A stretch of 64,000 bases of DNA from a virus, in the IMG/VR virus record IMGVR_UViG_3300045135_000745, positions 1 through 64,000 of that record; one strand, written 5' to 3'. The notes under the pieces are model-generated. The model was not told where the DNA came from. It was given only the letters and a program-made list of their open reading frames with translations, and ran no database searches. Below, piece after piece: positions 1 to 7,954 of this stretch (position 1 is the first letter of the stretch; every line of letters begins with the position of its first letter). Position numbers and translations under genes: made by a program.

Positions 1-136
1 ACAATTTTAACGTATAACCGTCGTCTTGTAAACACATTTTTACATTATTACAAAAATATTTTACGTATGACCGACCATTCTCGTCGATCACTTCTACACG
101 GTTTACGTCGGGAAAGTTATATGTTTTGGTAGGCAT
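1..136 (-). CDS. Hypothetical protein, 3' part cut by window edge
   Basis: The frame starts at an ATG at 134-136 and stays open for 45 codons to the window edge, so only the N-terminal part is visible. It begins MPTKTYNFPDVNRVEVID and contains GRSYVKY followed by LQDDGYTLKL. Short proteins with a VEVID...GR.Y...LQDDG.TLK pattern recur, from memory, as uncharacterised proteins in marine T4-like phages. It overlaps the end of the primase-like gene by about 20 bases, which suggests co-transcription. The function is unknown. The ribosome site is weak. Confidence 0.6.
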   Translation of the reverse strand, partial: MPTKTYNFPDVNRVEVIDENGRSYVKYFCNNVKMCLQDDGYTLKL

Positions 137-1049
137 ATTCAAGCGCTCGGTCAGCTTCAAGGTTCAATGGACGATTCTCATACCAATTACCATGTTCAGC
201 ATCAAATTGTTTACATAGTTCAGCGATCTGTGTTGCGGTGATCGGATATTCTTTCTCAAGTGCACGTGCTGCGATGGCTACCATCATGGAATACATTTTT
301 GAATACCAACCAGTTTCTGTAATGGATACATATTCAGCGGCAAGTTTCTTAGGCCAGAATGGACAGTCATGATAACCAGACCAATAGATGTTGGTATTCT
401 GCATCATCGACTTACGGTGGTTAACGACTTGCTCTGCTAGCTCAGGAGGTAGTCGATCGAGAAACGTGTTACCACTCTTAGCCCTATCTACGTAGGGGTA
501 ACGGGCAAGAAGATTGTCAACGTCAATAGGATTGCCATCCCCACTGAATATAAAATTATCAGCCTCATCATATGTTGCAGGGATGTAATACATTCGGCTG
601 AGGTCTTTACATTGTTTATCTCCTGACTCGTCAAGGGAAGATTGGAGTGCGAACCAGAAGTGTTTGATTTCTGCCACTGGTATATGGCGATCAAGTTCGA
701 ATACGAGTCGGAACTTTTTCTTAGTAGGGCGACTGCTTGCAGTGCTGTAGCAAACAAAGCGCCAATCACCAACAAGTTTACGTACAAAATCATTTAGTTC
801 TCCATCAACCTCAATGTCATCAACATCAACAGCACACCAGCCTGCCCAAGCAGTAACGTTCTTGTTGGCCCGAGTAGTACCAGCTTCATATACAGCTGGT
901 GATATAAGTTCCGCATCTTTCTTACCTTTCTTTTGTTGCTGTGACAGACCGTAGAGCAACTTTTCCACCTCATCAAAGGTGGAAAAGTTCATGCGCTTGT
1001 CTGTTTTATTATCGAACTGGCTCTTAAAGAGCGTGAGAGATACTGCCAT
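117..1049 (-). CDS. Archaeo-eukaryotic primase (AEP)-like protein
   Basis: A 310-residue protein when started at the ATG at 1049, which has GAGG five bases upstream. The longer frame from 1109 overlaps the upstream gene more and lacks such a site. The sequence shows AVDVDDIEV, a hydrophobic-DxD pattern like the metal site of AEP primases, then a CYSTASSRPTKKKFRLVFEL stretch and a DLSRMYYIPATY stretch like later motifs of plasmid and phage primase-polymerases. T4 itself uses a DnaG-type primase (gp61), so this would be an additional or substitute priming enzyme. Its position two genes from gp43 fits a DNA-metabolism role. The family call is from motif memory; activity is inferred. Confidence 0.55.
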   Translation of the reverse strand: MAVSLTLFKSQFDNKTDKRMNFSTFDEVEKLLYGLSQQQKKGKKDAELISPAVYEAGTTRANKNVTAWAGWCAVDVDDIEVDGELNDFVRKLVGDWRFVCYSTASSRPTKKKFRLVFELDRHIPVAEIKHFWFALQSSLDESGDKQCKDLSRMYYIPATYDEADNFIFSGDGNPIDVDNLLARYPYVDRAKSGNTFLDRLPPELAEQVVNHRKSMMQNTNIYWSGYHDCPFWPKKLAAEYVSITETGWYSKMYSMMVAIAARALEKEYPITATQIAELCKQFDAEHGNWYENRPLNLEADRALEYAYQNI

Positions 1050-1437
1050 GGTTGCCCTCATGTGATGGTGCTGTCCAGCCCGAAGGCTTGATAAGATCCG
1101 GTAGTCCAAATGGGTTAGGACGACCAGGTTTTACCCCAGGTGACTTAGCCATATTTGCTTCATAAACTTTGTCCCATGCGGCGTTAGCATCTACACCAAA
1201 CACGTCCAAAGTACCAATAGCAAATACACATAGATCGATAAGACCATCTACGACTTCTTCTGCATCTTTATCAAAGAGTGCAGCGTCAATGGTTTCATTC
1301 ATTTCTTCCATACACATCTTGAGACGGAAGCGAAGATACTTAGACATAACCTCTTTATCATTTTTGTTCTTTTGGAACCATTCGTGTACACCAAACTTGT
1401 GATGCATCATATTAATATCGTGTGCCCAATCAGACAT
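1024..1437 (-). CDS. MazG-like / PRA-PH nucleotide pyrophosphohydrolase
   Basis: A 137-residue all-alpha protein with the MazG/HisE-type metal motif: EE at 44-45, E at 48, then E61 and D64 in AEEVVDGLIDLC. Enzymes of this superfamily hydrolyse nucleoside triphosphates, or related substrates such as ppGpp in some proposals, to monophosphate and pyrophosphate. MazG homologues are common in marine T4-like phages. GGAG precedes the start, and a sigma70-like promoter lies 26-54 bases upstream. The C-terminus (PGRPNPFGLPDL onward) extends past the core domain. The gene overlaps the downstream primase-like gene by 26 bases, so the two are probably one transcription unit. Confidence 0.75.
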   Translation of the reverse strand: MSDWAHDINMMHHKFGVHEWFQKNKNDKEVMSKYLRFRLKMCMEEMNETIDAALFDKDAEEVVDGLIDLCVFAIGTLDVFGVDANAAWDKVYEANMAKSPGVKPGRPNPFGLPDLIKPSGWTAPSHEGNHGSISHAL

Positions 1438-1462
1438 AATTTACTCCATTGTTAATAATCAT

Positions 1463-1491
1463 ATTATACTTCATTCGAAGCCGTTTGTAAT
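1463..1491 (-). promoter_or_regulatory. Sigma70-like promoter for the MazG-like gene
   Basis: On the minus strand ATTACA and TATAAT are separated by 17 bases. The -10 box ends 26 bases before the start at 1437. It differs by one base in the -35 box from the TTTACA-N17-TATAAT set found upstream of gp44, gp45 and uvsY in this window. Confidence 0.7.
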
Positions 1492-1496
1492 CCCTG

Positions 1497-3992
1497 TTAT
1501 CCAAAGATATCTTCCATGGTTACTTGTTCTTCAGAACTCCAACCGATAGCAGCAAGAATAGGTTCAAGTGGCTCTAAGAACGTTTTGTTGAACTGCTTAT
1601 CGTAATCCATATATTTGTGTAAGTTTAGCTCTGGTGGCAAGTAATCCGGAAAGGCGATTACATTCTCTTTAATAGGATTAGGCATCTTAAGATAGGCGAA
1701 CTTGATCTTTTCACCGTCCTTAATAAGTTCGTACTTATTAGCCAACTTCTTTTCTTTTACGTAATGGTTGTAGAGCAGCGATGCCCGCACGTGGATCGGG
1801 GTGCCTTTACCGTAGATCATACGTTGATCTGCCCACTTGCCAACATCACTAACGCCACGAGGGAATGCAGCGGTATGCGGATCTAGTCCACGGAACTCTT
1901 TCTTAAAGTCCTGAATGAACCGCTGCGTGCCTTGTTTGTCACCGGCGATCATAAGCTTGAATGCGTCTTTGAACTTACCACGTACAACTTCGGGGGTACT
2001 AGACTTAACAGCTTCAATGCCCATGATCTTCATCTTGGGTTCTGCGTACTGGACACCCTCAGAGTTGTGCACGTTTAGGATGTACCGCTTCTTCGCCTGC
2101 CAGATGCCACGGTCAGCAATAACCTCCCGCTCCATTACCATACGCTTCTGATAAGCACCCATGTGGTCGAATAGCTCGTCCATAGAATTCTCGAACATCT
2201 TATTAAAGTGATCGTCACACACTTCGGCCAGAAACTTGGTGGGATCTTTCGGCTGAAACTTATCGACCATAGCAGAGAAGTTAACATATACAGAGTCGGT
2301 ATCAATAGCAATCACATAGTCTTTATCAGTGCCAAGGATCTTATTCAGCTCACGGTTGACTACACGCTCGCACCATTTAATAACAAACTGACCGGTTAGG
2401 GTAATACCTTCGGCAATACGTAGGTCGAAGTAGCGGTAATACTGATTACCAAGAGCACCGAACAGTGAGTTCAGCATAATCTTAATAGCCATCTGCCGGT
2501 TCTCAAGCTGGTTAATCTCACGTTCTAGTGCTTTAGTCGGCGTCTTCTGGTACTCAGACTGCTTAGCAAGCATTTCCTTTTTAGCTACCTTACGCTCTGC
2601 ATAGTAGTCCACAATGATACGTGGCATAACACCTTCCACGTCTTTGCGGTAGGAAGAGCCGTTGGCTGCAACACTTACGTCCTTACGCGCTGAAGGGTTG
2701 TTAAGATAGTGGTCTACGCCGCTAGTTAGCTGATCACCAGGCTGCGTCATAAGAGTTTCGGGTGACATGTTCCACTGTGCAATAATGTTTGGATAAAGTG
2801 AGTTAAGGTCAAAGCTAACCACCCAGTTGTGCATACCAATCTGTGGCTCTTTCACGTACCCGCCCGCGAACTTAACATCGATGCGTTCACTCTTGGCTTT
2901 ATGTGGGATCGCAACCTTTTTAGAGTTTAGCTCACGATATACAATAGAATCCCAGATAGAAGTAGTACCGAACGCATCAGAGTAGTTCACCCCAGCTCTG
3001 TACGAGATAGTAAGACAGAGCGTAATAAGATCCATCTTTTCGTCGATACGATCCACCAACTCAACGTCCTTGATGTTATAGTCAATGTACAGCTGATGGT
3101 TTTCTTTGTAGAGATTCTGAAGGCTGCCGTACTCTTCATACGATAGCTTCTTTTCACCGAGTACAACATAGCCAATGTGATCCAGCTTATAGCTTTCCTG
3201 AGCACCATAGCTGTAGCCGAACTTCTGGAACAGATCGTAGTAGTCTAGCTGGGCGATACCTTTAATGTCGTACATATCCATGTTTTTATTCTTAAACTGA
3301 ACCGCACGATGTTCAACCAAACCCCAAGGCGACAGTGACTTAGCTGCTTTTTCATCACCCAGACGAGCAATGCGATTGGTGATGTACGGCATATCGAAGA
3401 AGCGTACGTTCCAGCCAGTAATAGCATCGGGATAGTCTTTCTTCCACCAGGTGATAAACTTGACAAGTAGTTCTACTTCAGATGCACACTTATGATATTG
3501 GACAATCAGATGTTTATGAGGGGATTTCTCATGGTCCCAGTCGCCGCATGCCCATACATGGTATACATTTGACTTACTGGACTTAGCAGTGATAGCCGTA
3601 ATCGGATGTGCAGCTTCGTCTGGGGTAGGGAAACCATCCTCGGAGTGAACCTCGATATCGAGATTGACCACGTTCACCATAGACCGGTTGAACTTAATCT
3701 CACCAGGAAACTTGGATGTAATAAACTGGTGAATGTAGTTGGTATTACCCCAGAACTTAAAGCCAATCACATCTTCATACTGTTTCATGAAGTCGCGGGC
3801 ATCACCCATGCTATCAAACTGTACAGGTCCAACAGGCGTACCCTCCATGGTCTTCCAGTCAGTAGGTTGATCGGTCTTTACATAAAGGGTAGGTTTAAAT
3901 TTATATTTCTGAGTAATGGCACTGCCATTGTCGGTGTATCCGCGGTAAAGGATTTGATTACCGTATCGGGTTACGTTAGTGTAAAAAGTCAT
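1497..3992 (-). CDS. 43: DNA polymerase, family B (T4 gp43)
   Basis: The replicative polymerase with 3'-5' proofreading exonuclease. The start at 3992 gives 831 residues and has a strong GGAGG site; an in-frame ATG 60 bases upstream lacks one and would overlap the promoter. Exo I is seen as NLDIEVHS (about 112-116). Polymerase motif A is [11 protein letters not shown] near 395. The [18 protein letters not shown] block is motif B. Motif C is [11 protein letters not shown] near 565, with the two catalytic aspartates intact. Length is a little below T4 gp43 (898). It acts with clamp gp45 and loader gp44/62, all encoded in this window. Confidence 0.97.
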   Translation of the reverse strand: MTFYTNVTRYGNQILYRGYTDNGSAITQKYKFKPTLYVKTDQPTDWKTMEGTPVGPVQFDSMGDARDFMKQYEDVIGFKFWGNTNYIHQFITSKFPGEIKFNRSMVNVVNLDIEVHSEDGFPTPDEAAHPITAITAKSSKSNVYHVWACGDWDHEKSPHKHLIVQYHKCASEVELLVKFITWWKKDYPDAITGWNVRFFDMPYITNRIARLGDEKAAKSLSPWGLVEHRAVQFKNKNMDMYDIKGIAQLDYYDLFQKFGYSYGAQESYKLDHIGYVVLGEKKLSYEEYGSLQNLYKENHQLYIDYNIKDVELVDRIDEKMDLITLCLTISYRAGVNYSDAFGTTSIWDSIVYRELNSKKVAIPHKAKSERIDVKFAGGYVKEPQIGMHNWVVSFDLNSLYPNIIAQWNMSPETLMTQPGDQLTSGVDHYLNNPSARKDVSVAANGSSYRKDVEGVMPRIIVDYYAERKVAKKEMLAKQSEYQKTPTKALEREINQLENRQMAIKIMLNSLFGALGNQYYRYFDLRIAEGITLTGQFVIKWCERVVNRELNKILGTDKDYVIAIDTDSVYVNFSAMVDKFQPKDPTKFLAEVCDDHFNKMFENSMDELFDHMGAYQKRMVMEREVIADRGIWQAKKRYILNVHNSEGVQYAEPKMKIMGIEAVKSSTPEVVRGKFKDAFKLMIAGDKQGTQRFIQDFKKEFRGLDPHTAAFPRGVSDVGKWADQRMIYGKGTPIHVRASLLYNHYVKEKKLANKYELIKDGEKIKFAYLKMPNPIKENVIAFPDYLPPELNLHKYMDYDKQFNKTFLEPLEPILAAIGWSSEEQVTMEDIFG

Positions 3993-4013
3993 AGCGCCTC
4001 CATAATTAAGTAT

Positions 4014-4042
4014 ATTATACCATACGTAGAAGCTACTGTATA
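4014..4042 (-). promoter_or_regulatory. Sigma70-like promoter for gp43
   Basis: TATACA-N17-TATAAT on the minus strand, ending 22 bases upstream of the gp43 start. The -35 box is preceded by GGGGG (4043-4047 complement), as in the GGGGG-TTTACA plus-strand promoters elsewhere in the window. The promoter overlaps the last codons of the upstream QueC-like gene. Confidence 0.7.
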
Positions 4043-4668
4043 CCCCCATCATAAGAACCGAATGCCCAATATCTTTCTTTACACCACCAACATTCTCTAC
4101 ACGGCTTTTTTGTGCTAATAATGCAGCTATTAGTAATATCAGACAATTGTTTTAATCCTAATTTATTGTACTGGGCCGCTATAAACTTTTTATCCACACT
4201 CTTCCATGGCACTAATATATCGTCCCAAGTAATATTAGATAGCGCTTCACCCGCCATGGATCCAACATGATCAATTGGCCTAGGATCTTTATCCATGCCT
4301 TGACTAGTACCAAATATTATATGATGTACATCATGTCTTTGTTCGAAGTATTTTCTTGCAGGCTTTAAATAATAATATTTAGTTTGATCCCCTTGCTGCA
4401 TGGGGTAAATGAAGGGATTATGTATGATAGCATCCGGACTTGCAGATCGAACCCAGTCAACCACATTTTGAACAGCTGTAATGGAATCAAGCTCGGGTTG
4501 AGTTACTTCATATCCATGTAGCGGAAATATCTCTACATCCAATTTTGACATTAGATATAATATAAGGGCAGAGTCTGCTCCACCAGAAAGATAGAGTAGA
4601 ACTTTTCGAATATCTTTTGGAAATTTATCAAAAAAGTCTACTGTCGTTTCATTGTGTTCTAAAATCAT
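4033..4668 (-). CDS. QueC-like PP-loop ATPase
   Basis: A 211-residue protein with the N-type ATP-pyrophosphatase loop SGGADS at 28-33. A C-terminal zinc-type set follows: C182, then C190-x2-C193-x2-C196. This Cys arrangement closely resembles QueC (7-cyano-7-deazaguanine synthase), whose length (about 230) also fits. QueC makes preQ0 by ATP-dependent amidation and nitrile formation; some phages use it for DNA base modification. No other preQ0 gene (FolE, QueD, QueE) and no DNA transglycosylase is seen here, so substrate and product remain open. It overlaps the upstream hydroxylase-like gene by ATGA (4665-4668), implying translational coupling. Confidence 0.65.
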   Translation of the reverse strand: MILEHNETTVDFFDKFPKDIRKVLLYLSGGADSALILYLMSKLDVEIFPLHGYEVTQPELDSITAVQNVVDWVRSASPDAIIHNPFIYPMQQGDQTKYYYLKPARKYFEQRHDVHHIIFGTSQGMDKDPRPIDHVGSMAGEALSNITWDDILVPWKSVDKKFIAAQYNKLGLKQLSDITNSCIISTKKPCRECWWCKERYWAFGSYDGGIQ

Positions 4669-5336
4669 TTTAATATATTAGCTACAATGTGTATACGATG
4701 TTCTCTTGAAGCATTAACTGCTGTATGATAATGTGTGGTGTCTACCATATAGCTAACCCCCCGTTGTAGGTGTCTCATTTCATCATTTACTATCATAAAG
4801 CAGCCTTTTTGGGTTTTAATCGGATAGTGTAGTCTTGGTTGTGCATCCAAATGCCACGAGAGACAGTGGGATCTGGGCTGTATCATTACTCGTAGTCTTC
4901 CAATCTTATATCGGGACTGTAGTTCTGTTGCAATATCCATGAAGACTGTACCCCGAAAAATATCAGAATATGAAGTAAACGACTCTTCAGCTATAGGCTT
5001 ATCATAGAAATGTGGGATCCATTTTTTAAATCCATCTGGCATAACTTGCTCTTTAGTTCGGGAAAGATCCGCAACTAAACTGCCATACGAATAATACGGA
5101 TCAGCCTCGTGACCTGGCACATTCGTGATATGGAGTTGATCTTTTTTGGGGTTATTAATATCAACAATTTTTTTTAGAGAATTTAGAATATCATCGGGAT
5201 CATATCTCGATAAGTCGTCTGTGATGGTGTACAGCTTAGAATCGGGGTCACCTGACATATGTTCGATAAAGCCAGACATATTTTCATCTACTACGTTTTT
5301 CTGTAACCATCCAGCTTTTTCATTATTTTCTTTCAT
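4665..5336 (-). CDS. Aspartyl/asparaginyl beta-hydroxylase-like 2OG-Fe(II) oxygenase
   Basis: A 223-residue protein whose C-terminal half shows the Asp/Asn-hydroxylase pattern: WHLDAQPRLHYPI with H162-x-D164, R168 and H170, then H189 in MRHLQRG, H202/H204 in THYHTAVN, and R214 in HRIHIVAN. These match the Fe(II) and 2-oxoglutarate binding positions of that double-stranded beta-helix family. The N-terminal 80 residues are not recognised. The stop overlaps the start of the QueC-like gene by ATGA, so the two are probably made in step. The substrate may be a protein side chain or a small molecule; nothing in the sequence decides. Confidence 0.7.
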   Translation of the reverse strand: MKENNEKAGWLQKNVVDENMSGFIEHMSGDPDSKLYTITDDLSRYDPDDILNSLKKIVDINNPKKDQLHITNVPGHEADPYYSYGSLVADLSRTKEQVMPDGFKKWIPHFYDKPIAEESFTSYSDIFRGTVFMDIATELQSRYKIGRLRVMIQPRSHCLSWHLDAQPRLHYPIKTQKGCFMIVNDEMRHLQRGVSYMVDTTHYHTAVNASREHRIHIVANILK

Positions 5337-5544
5337 TATGATACTTTCTCATTACGTTACGGTTTTCTACAAGTTCCATTAAATGGCCTTGGGCCTCAAT
5401 AGCTGTTAAAAATTCATATCCATCTTCAACATGGTTAATAATGTTCCAGAACATTTCTTTATCAAGATTACGATCCATAGTATAGTCAGCTACTGCCGCC
5501 ATAATATAATCGAATTCGCTTAAGTTTAAGTTATCGTCAGACAT
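5323..5544 (-). CDS. Small hypothetical protein
   Basis: 73 residues starting MSDDNLNLSEF, acidic, with no recognised domain. The start at 5544 is preferred to the ATG at 5559 because the latter sits inside the stem of a hairpin. A late box at 5579-5586 and a G-rich run just upstream serve it. The end overlaps the start of the hydroxylase-like gene by 14 bases, so it is probably the first gene of a late-read unit with the hydroxylase and QueC-like genes. Unknown function. Confidence 0.6.
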   Translation of the reverse strand: MSDDNLNLSEFDYIMAAVADYTMDRNLDKEMFWNIINHVEDGYEFLTAIEAQGHLMELVENRNVMRKYHNERK

Positions 5545-5546
5545 AC

Positions 5547-5578
5547 AAAAAACCCCCATGCTTGGTATGGCACAGGGG
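5547..5578 (-). terminator. Intrinsic terminator overlapping a late promoter and leader
   Basis: Minus strand: CCCCTGTG (5578-5571) pairs with CATGGGGG (5560-5553), with two G-T pairs and a 10-base loop, followed by TTTTTT. It terminates read-through from the 5588-6014 genes. The late box TATAAATA lies immediately upstream, so late transcripts would start inside the 5' arm and could not form the full stem. Confidence 0.7.
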
Positions 5579-5586
5579 TATTTATA
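5579..5586 (-). promoter_or_regulatory. T4-type late promoter box
   Basis: Exact TATAAATA on the minus strand, 35 bases from the start at 5544. Late transcription by T4-like phages uses gp55, which is encoded in this window. Confidence 0.7.
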
Positions 5587-5587
5587 A

Positions 5588-5821
5588 TTAGTCTTTTGTA
5601 GAAACGAAAGAATACATCTCTTTGGCTTTTGTCATCAACTCTTCAGTTGAATACATCTTATAAGCATCTTTGAGTTGTTCTTCAACGTCTTCACGGACTT
5701 TCTTGCCTTCGACCACCATGTTCTCATAGAACTGGATATTCATATGGTACTGCTGGTCCATGTAATCCTTTGCAAGCTGTAGCATATCTGCACGGATTTC
5801 AAATGGGTTCTTATTTGCCAT
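5588..5821 (-). CDS. Small hypothetical protein (MANKNPFEIR type)
   Basis: 77 residues from the ATG at 5821, with AAAGG eight bases upstream; the GTG at 5830 is less likely. It begins MANKNPFEIRADMLQLAKDY. It is rich in helix-formers and charged residues, so probably a small alpha-helical protein. Similar small proteins occur, from memory, in marine T4-like phages without known function. It overlaps the end of the upstream 5811-6014 gene by 11 bases, and an intrinsic terminator follows its stop, so the pair forms a short unit. Confidence 0.65.
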   Translation of the reverse strand: MANKNPFEIRADMLQLAKDYMDQQYHMNIQFYENMVVEGKKVREDVEEQLKDAYKMYSTEELMTKAKEMYSFVSTKD

Positions 5822-6014
5822 CGGTTTCACCTTTCATAACAAGTGCAAGTTTCTCAACTGCCTCATCCATAGTATTAAGTTGATCTTTATAAAAATTCAT
5901 AGTGTAGGCATTGAGTGCTTTAGAATAAGTTTTCCAGCCCACTACTTTAAGACCGACGAATTCATCATAGAATGTTTTATTGTGGTCCATTAGTTGTTTG
6001 TAGTTTAAAATCAT
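5811..6014 (-). CDS. Small hypothetical protein
   Basis: 67 residues, predicted mostly helical (ALNAYTMNFYKDQLNTMDEAVEKLA), with a heptad-like pattern vaguely reminiscent of phasin helices; that resemblance is too weak to name a function. AGGAG precedes the start. It is the first gene after the UUCG hairpin at 6044-6061 and overlaps the next gene by 11 bases. Confidence 0.6.
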   Translation of the reverse strand: MILNYKQLMDHNKTFYDEFVGLKVVGWKTYSKALNAYTMNFYKDQLNTMDEAVEKLALVMKGETDGK

Positions 6015-6043
6015 TTTAGTTCTCCTGTGTGTGATGTTGTAAA

Positions 6044-6061
6044 GTAGGCCCGAAGGCCTAC
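6044..6061 (-). terminator. UUCG-loop hairpin, probable terminator
   Basis: Minus strand GTAGGCC-TTCG-GGCCTAC, a 7-bp GC-rich stem with a UUCG tetraloop followed by only TTT. It lies five bases after the stop of the 6067-6243 gene, the position of an intrinsic terminator. The short T tract makes it a weak one or a processing stem. Confidence 0.6.
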
Positions 6062-6066
6062 CGTTG

Positions 6067-6243
6067 TTATTTTGCCTTTAAAGCATCTCTTAGCTTTGCG
6101 CAGCGCGCTGCTTCTTCAAGGTAACCAAGTCGCTGAAGTTCTCCGGCTGCTCTGGCATATCCGATAATTTCAAAAGTTCTGAACAGAGACTTCCGAAGAT
6201 TACCGAATGGATTCACAACATAATTCATTGCTAATGCAGTCAT
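6067..6243 (-). CDS. Small basic hypothetical protein after DUF1127
   Basis: 58 residues from the ATG at 6243, which lies one base beyond the DUF1127 stop (TAATATG), with AAAGG 14 bases upstream. The stretch ARAAGELQRLGYLEEAARCAKL is like the C-terminal half of some DUF1127-type proteins from alphaproteobacteria, so it may be a second, divergent member; this is weak. It is basic with a hydrophobic N-terminus. A UUCG hairpin follows it. Confidence 0.5.
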   Translation of the reverse strand: MTALAMNYVVNPFGNLRKSLFRTFEIIGYARAAGELQRLGYLEEAARCAKLRDALKAK

Positions 6244-6244
6244 A

Positions 6245-6478
6245 TTACACCCAACCTTTAAGATTTCGGTTGACGTTGTTATGAACAACATCATGGATTT
6301 CACCTCTGGTGAGACCTATATCGTTTAGCTCGCGGTCAGTAAGAGCACGAAGCTCTTTTATAGCTTGGACCGCTTCACGGTGTTGTTGATACTTAGTTCT
6401 TAAATCCACCAGAGTATTTAGAATTCCTCTCACTGGATTCTGTAAGTAGTTCTGGATTGTTAGTATGTGATGTGTCAT
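6245..6478 (-). CDS. DUF1127 family protein
   Basis: 77 residues from the ATG at 6478. The C-terminal part AIKELRALTDRELNDIGLTRGEI is the DUF1127 (YjiS-like) signature: a short Arg/Lys-rich helical domain with L.D.EL.DIGL.R. In bacteria, above all alpha- and gammaproteobacteria, small DUF1127 proteins have been linked to RNA binding and phosphate or carbon control; that link is general knowledge and not shown here. It overlaps the Hsp20 gene by 86 bases in another frame. Its presence in a phage is unusual and may mark gene capture from the host. Confidence 0.7.
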   Translation of the reverse strand: MTHHILTIQNYLQNPVRGILNTLVDLRTKYQQHREAVQAIKELRALTDRELNDIGLTRGEIHDVVHNNVNRNLKGWV

Positions 6479-6908
6479 TATCGACCTCGTTGTTTCCAAT
6501 TGAAATTTTACGAGGACGCTGATCTTCTGGGATTACATACTTCAACTGAATTGCTAGAATGCCATCCTGAATATCTGCTCCGTGCACCTGCACGTGTTCA
6601 GACAATCGAAAGGTGCGTTTGAATTTCTTAGTGGAAATACCACGGTGAATATACTCGCGACCCTTTGATACATGATCACCTGTTACGGTAAGAGTTCTAT
6701 CATGTAGCTCAATATCAATACCATCTTTACTGAAACCAGCAACAGCAAGTTCAATCAGATAATCTGATTCGCCATTCTTCAGAATATTGTGAGGAGGATA
6801 GTTATCGTATGCATGTTTTGTAACGTGATCAAGTTCTTTAAAAAGATGATCAAATCCTACAAAGGCTGCAGGTGGAAATGCGGTTGTGTTGATTCGTCTG
6901 CTTGTCAT
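6393..6908 (-). CDS. Small heat shock protein, Hsp20 family
   Basis: 171 residues from the ATG at 6908, supported by AGGAG. An alpha-crystallin domain spans roughly 35-135: YLIELAVAGFSKDGIDIEL, LTVTGDH, YIHRGISTKKFKRTFRLSEHV and ILAIQLKYVIPEDQRPRKI. This is the IbpA/Hsp20 pattern, with an Ile-rich C-terminal anchor. Hsp20 genes are a recurrent auxiliary gene in marine T4-like phages, thought to help protein folding during virion assembly. The last 30 residues are polar and overlap DUF1127. The gene has its own late box. Confidence 0.9.
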   Translation of the reverse strand: MTSRRINTTAFPPAAFVGFDHLFKELDHVTKHAYDNYPPHNILKNGESDYLIELAVAGFSKDGIDIELHDRTLTVTGDHVSKGREYIHRGISTKKFKRTFRLSEHVQVHGADIQDGILAIQLKYVIPEDQRPRKISIGNNEVDNDTSHTNNPELLTESSERNSKYSGGFKN

Positions 6909-6938
6909 TTCATTCTCCTTTTCAAGCAAGAATATTTC

Positions 6939-6972
6939 GAGCCAGGTTATCCTGCGCTCAATCGTATTTATA
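6939..6972 (-). promoter_or_regulatory. Late promoter with 5' leader stem-loop for hsp20
   Basis: TATAAATA on the minus strand (6972-6965), then, six bases on, a stem-loop (6959-6939): GAGCGCAGG and CCTGGCTC pair with one bulged base around an ATAA loop. The stem starts close to the expected transcription start, so the late mRNA would begin with a hairpin. Confidence 0.65.
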
Positions 6973-7002
6973 AAAAGTTACTCGTTACGTACTGTAATAA
7001 AT

Positions 7003-7422
7003 TTATTTATTGCCGATGTTATATTTCGGACACAGTTCCCATTCATTTTTTTCTTTAAATGGAATAATCTTAATTTGGCGTAATGGAGCACAGTCTAATC
7101 CTCCGCCAGCGGCTAACTTAATCAAGCCCCAGTCAGAAAGCAATGTAGCAATCGTATTTCGGCGCTGTACATCGTTGAGCTCTAGATTAGATTTCTTACC
7201 ATCAAGGAGGAATAGTTCCTTGAAGTGTACGATAAAATATCTGCCTTGTTTGTGCAGGATGTGACAAGACTGGAATAGCTTCTTGTCTTTACGAGATGCC
7301 ACACCGATGCGTGTTAATGTCTCGCGAACCTTTAGAAAGTCATCTGGCTCATCCAGAATGATTTCTAACATATCTTGTGGTGTCCAATGGACGTTATTAT
7401 TTTTTTCTACCACGTCAATCAC
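7003..7422 (-). CDS. regA: RegA translational repressor
   Basis: 139 residues, closely following T4 RegA along its length: DEPDDFLKVRETLTRIG, KDKKLFQSCHILHKQG, YFIVHFKELFLLDGK, DVQRRNTIATLLSDWGLI and a C-terminal EWELCPKYNIGN. RegA binds translation-initiation regions of early mRNAs, including in T4 those of gp44, gp45 and regA itself, and blocks ribosome loading. Here it is separated from the clamp genes by gp62 and neighbours. A late box lies 47 bases upstream of the start. Confidence 0.95.
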   Translation of the reverse strand: MIDVVEKNNNVHWTPQDMLEIILDEPDDFLKVRETLTRIGVASRKDKKLFQSCHILHKQGRYFIVHFKELFLLDGKKSNLELNDVQRRNTIATLLSDWGLIKLAAGGGLDCAPLRQIKIIPFKEKNEWELCPKYNIGNK

Positions 7423-7468
7423 CTTTTATTAATTATGAGGAATTTCGAATAAATTCTCTAAGCTTTTC

Positions 7469-7476
7469 TATTTATA
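7469..7476 (-). promoter_or_regulatory. T4-type late promoter box upstream of regA
   Basis: Exact TATAAATA on the minus strand, 47 bases before the regA start. The leader contains GAATTT-ATTCG-AAATTC, a possible small stem-loop. A late promoter for an early-type regulator is unexpected, so this may be supplementary. Confidence 0.5.
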
Positions 7477-7480
7477 AAAT

Positions 7481-7954
7481 TTATTTTTTATAAGCTGCTA
7501 GAAACTTATCCTCATAAACCATTTCAAATCCATCAATAGGTTTAAAACCTTGTTTACCGGACTCGATATAATAACCACCTTCAACTATATTTCTTATAGC
7601 ATGATTTTTTGCATGGGTTTTGGATTTGGGTGCAATATCATAATCGCTAAGATCATTAAGTGCTAGTGCAATATTCATATCACTATTTAAGTCGCGAACA
7701 TCCATTTCAAATACGTTTGGATGATTTCCCACCAGATTATACTCAATGCCCACAATAAATCTATCATCGAATAGGCCTCGTAAAAAATCTATGGTTTTAC
7801 CGTCATAAGATCCGTATTCTAAAATTACCCCAGAAGGTAACAAAATATTAGATAAAATTTTAGATAATTGGTCTATATAATATTCGTGCCATATATTAGT
7901 ATATTCTTTACCACGATCGACCCAATACGTAGGATCAGTTTCAATTACCTCCAC
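7481..7954 (-). CDS. Class I methyltransferase-like protein
   Basis: 157 residues. VILEYGSYDGKTIDFL looks like the SAM-binding motif I (E.G...G), with the following FIVGIEYN as the acidic end of strand 2. DMNIALALNDLSDYD and the C-terminal GFEMVYEDKFLAAYKK fit the rest of a compact Rossmann methyltransferase. No substrate motif is visible. It overlaps the gp62 gene by 14 bases, placing it in the clamp-loader unit. T4 has no clear counterpart at this point. A non-enzymatic Rossmann protein cannot be excluded. Confidence 0.6.
   Translation of the reverse strand: MEVIETDPTYWVDRGKEYTNIWHEYYIDQLSKILSNILLPSGVILEYGSYDGKTIDFLRGLFDDRFIVGIEYNLVGNHPNVFEMDVRDLNSDMNIALALNDLSDYDIAPKSKTHAKNHAIRNIVEGGYYIESGKQGFKPIDGFEMVYEDKFLAAYKK

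Noticed and set aside
3606-4118. 170-codon plus-strand frame over gp43 start
   Set aside because: It runs through the gp43 N-terminus and its promoter; no ribosome site and no similarity recognised.
4033-4668. Complete preQ0/7-deazaguanine DNA modification pathway
   Set aside because: Only a QueC-like protein is present; no FolE, QueD, QueE or transglycosylase is in the window.
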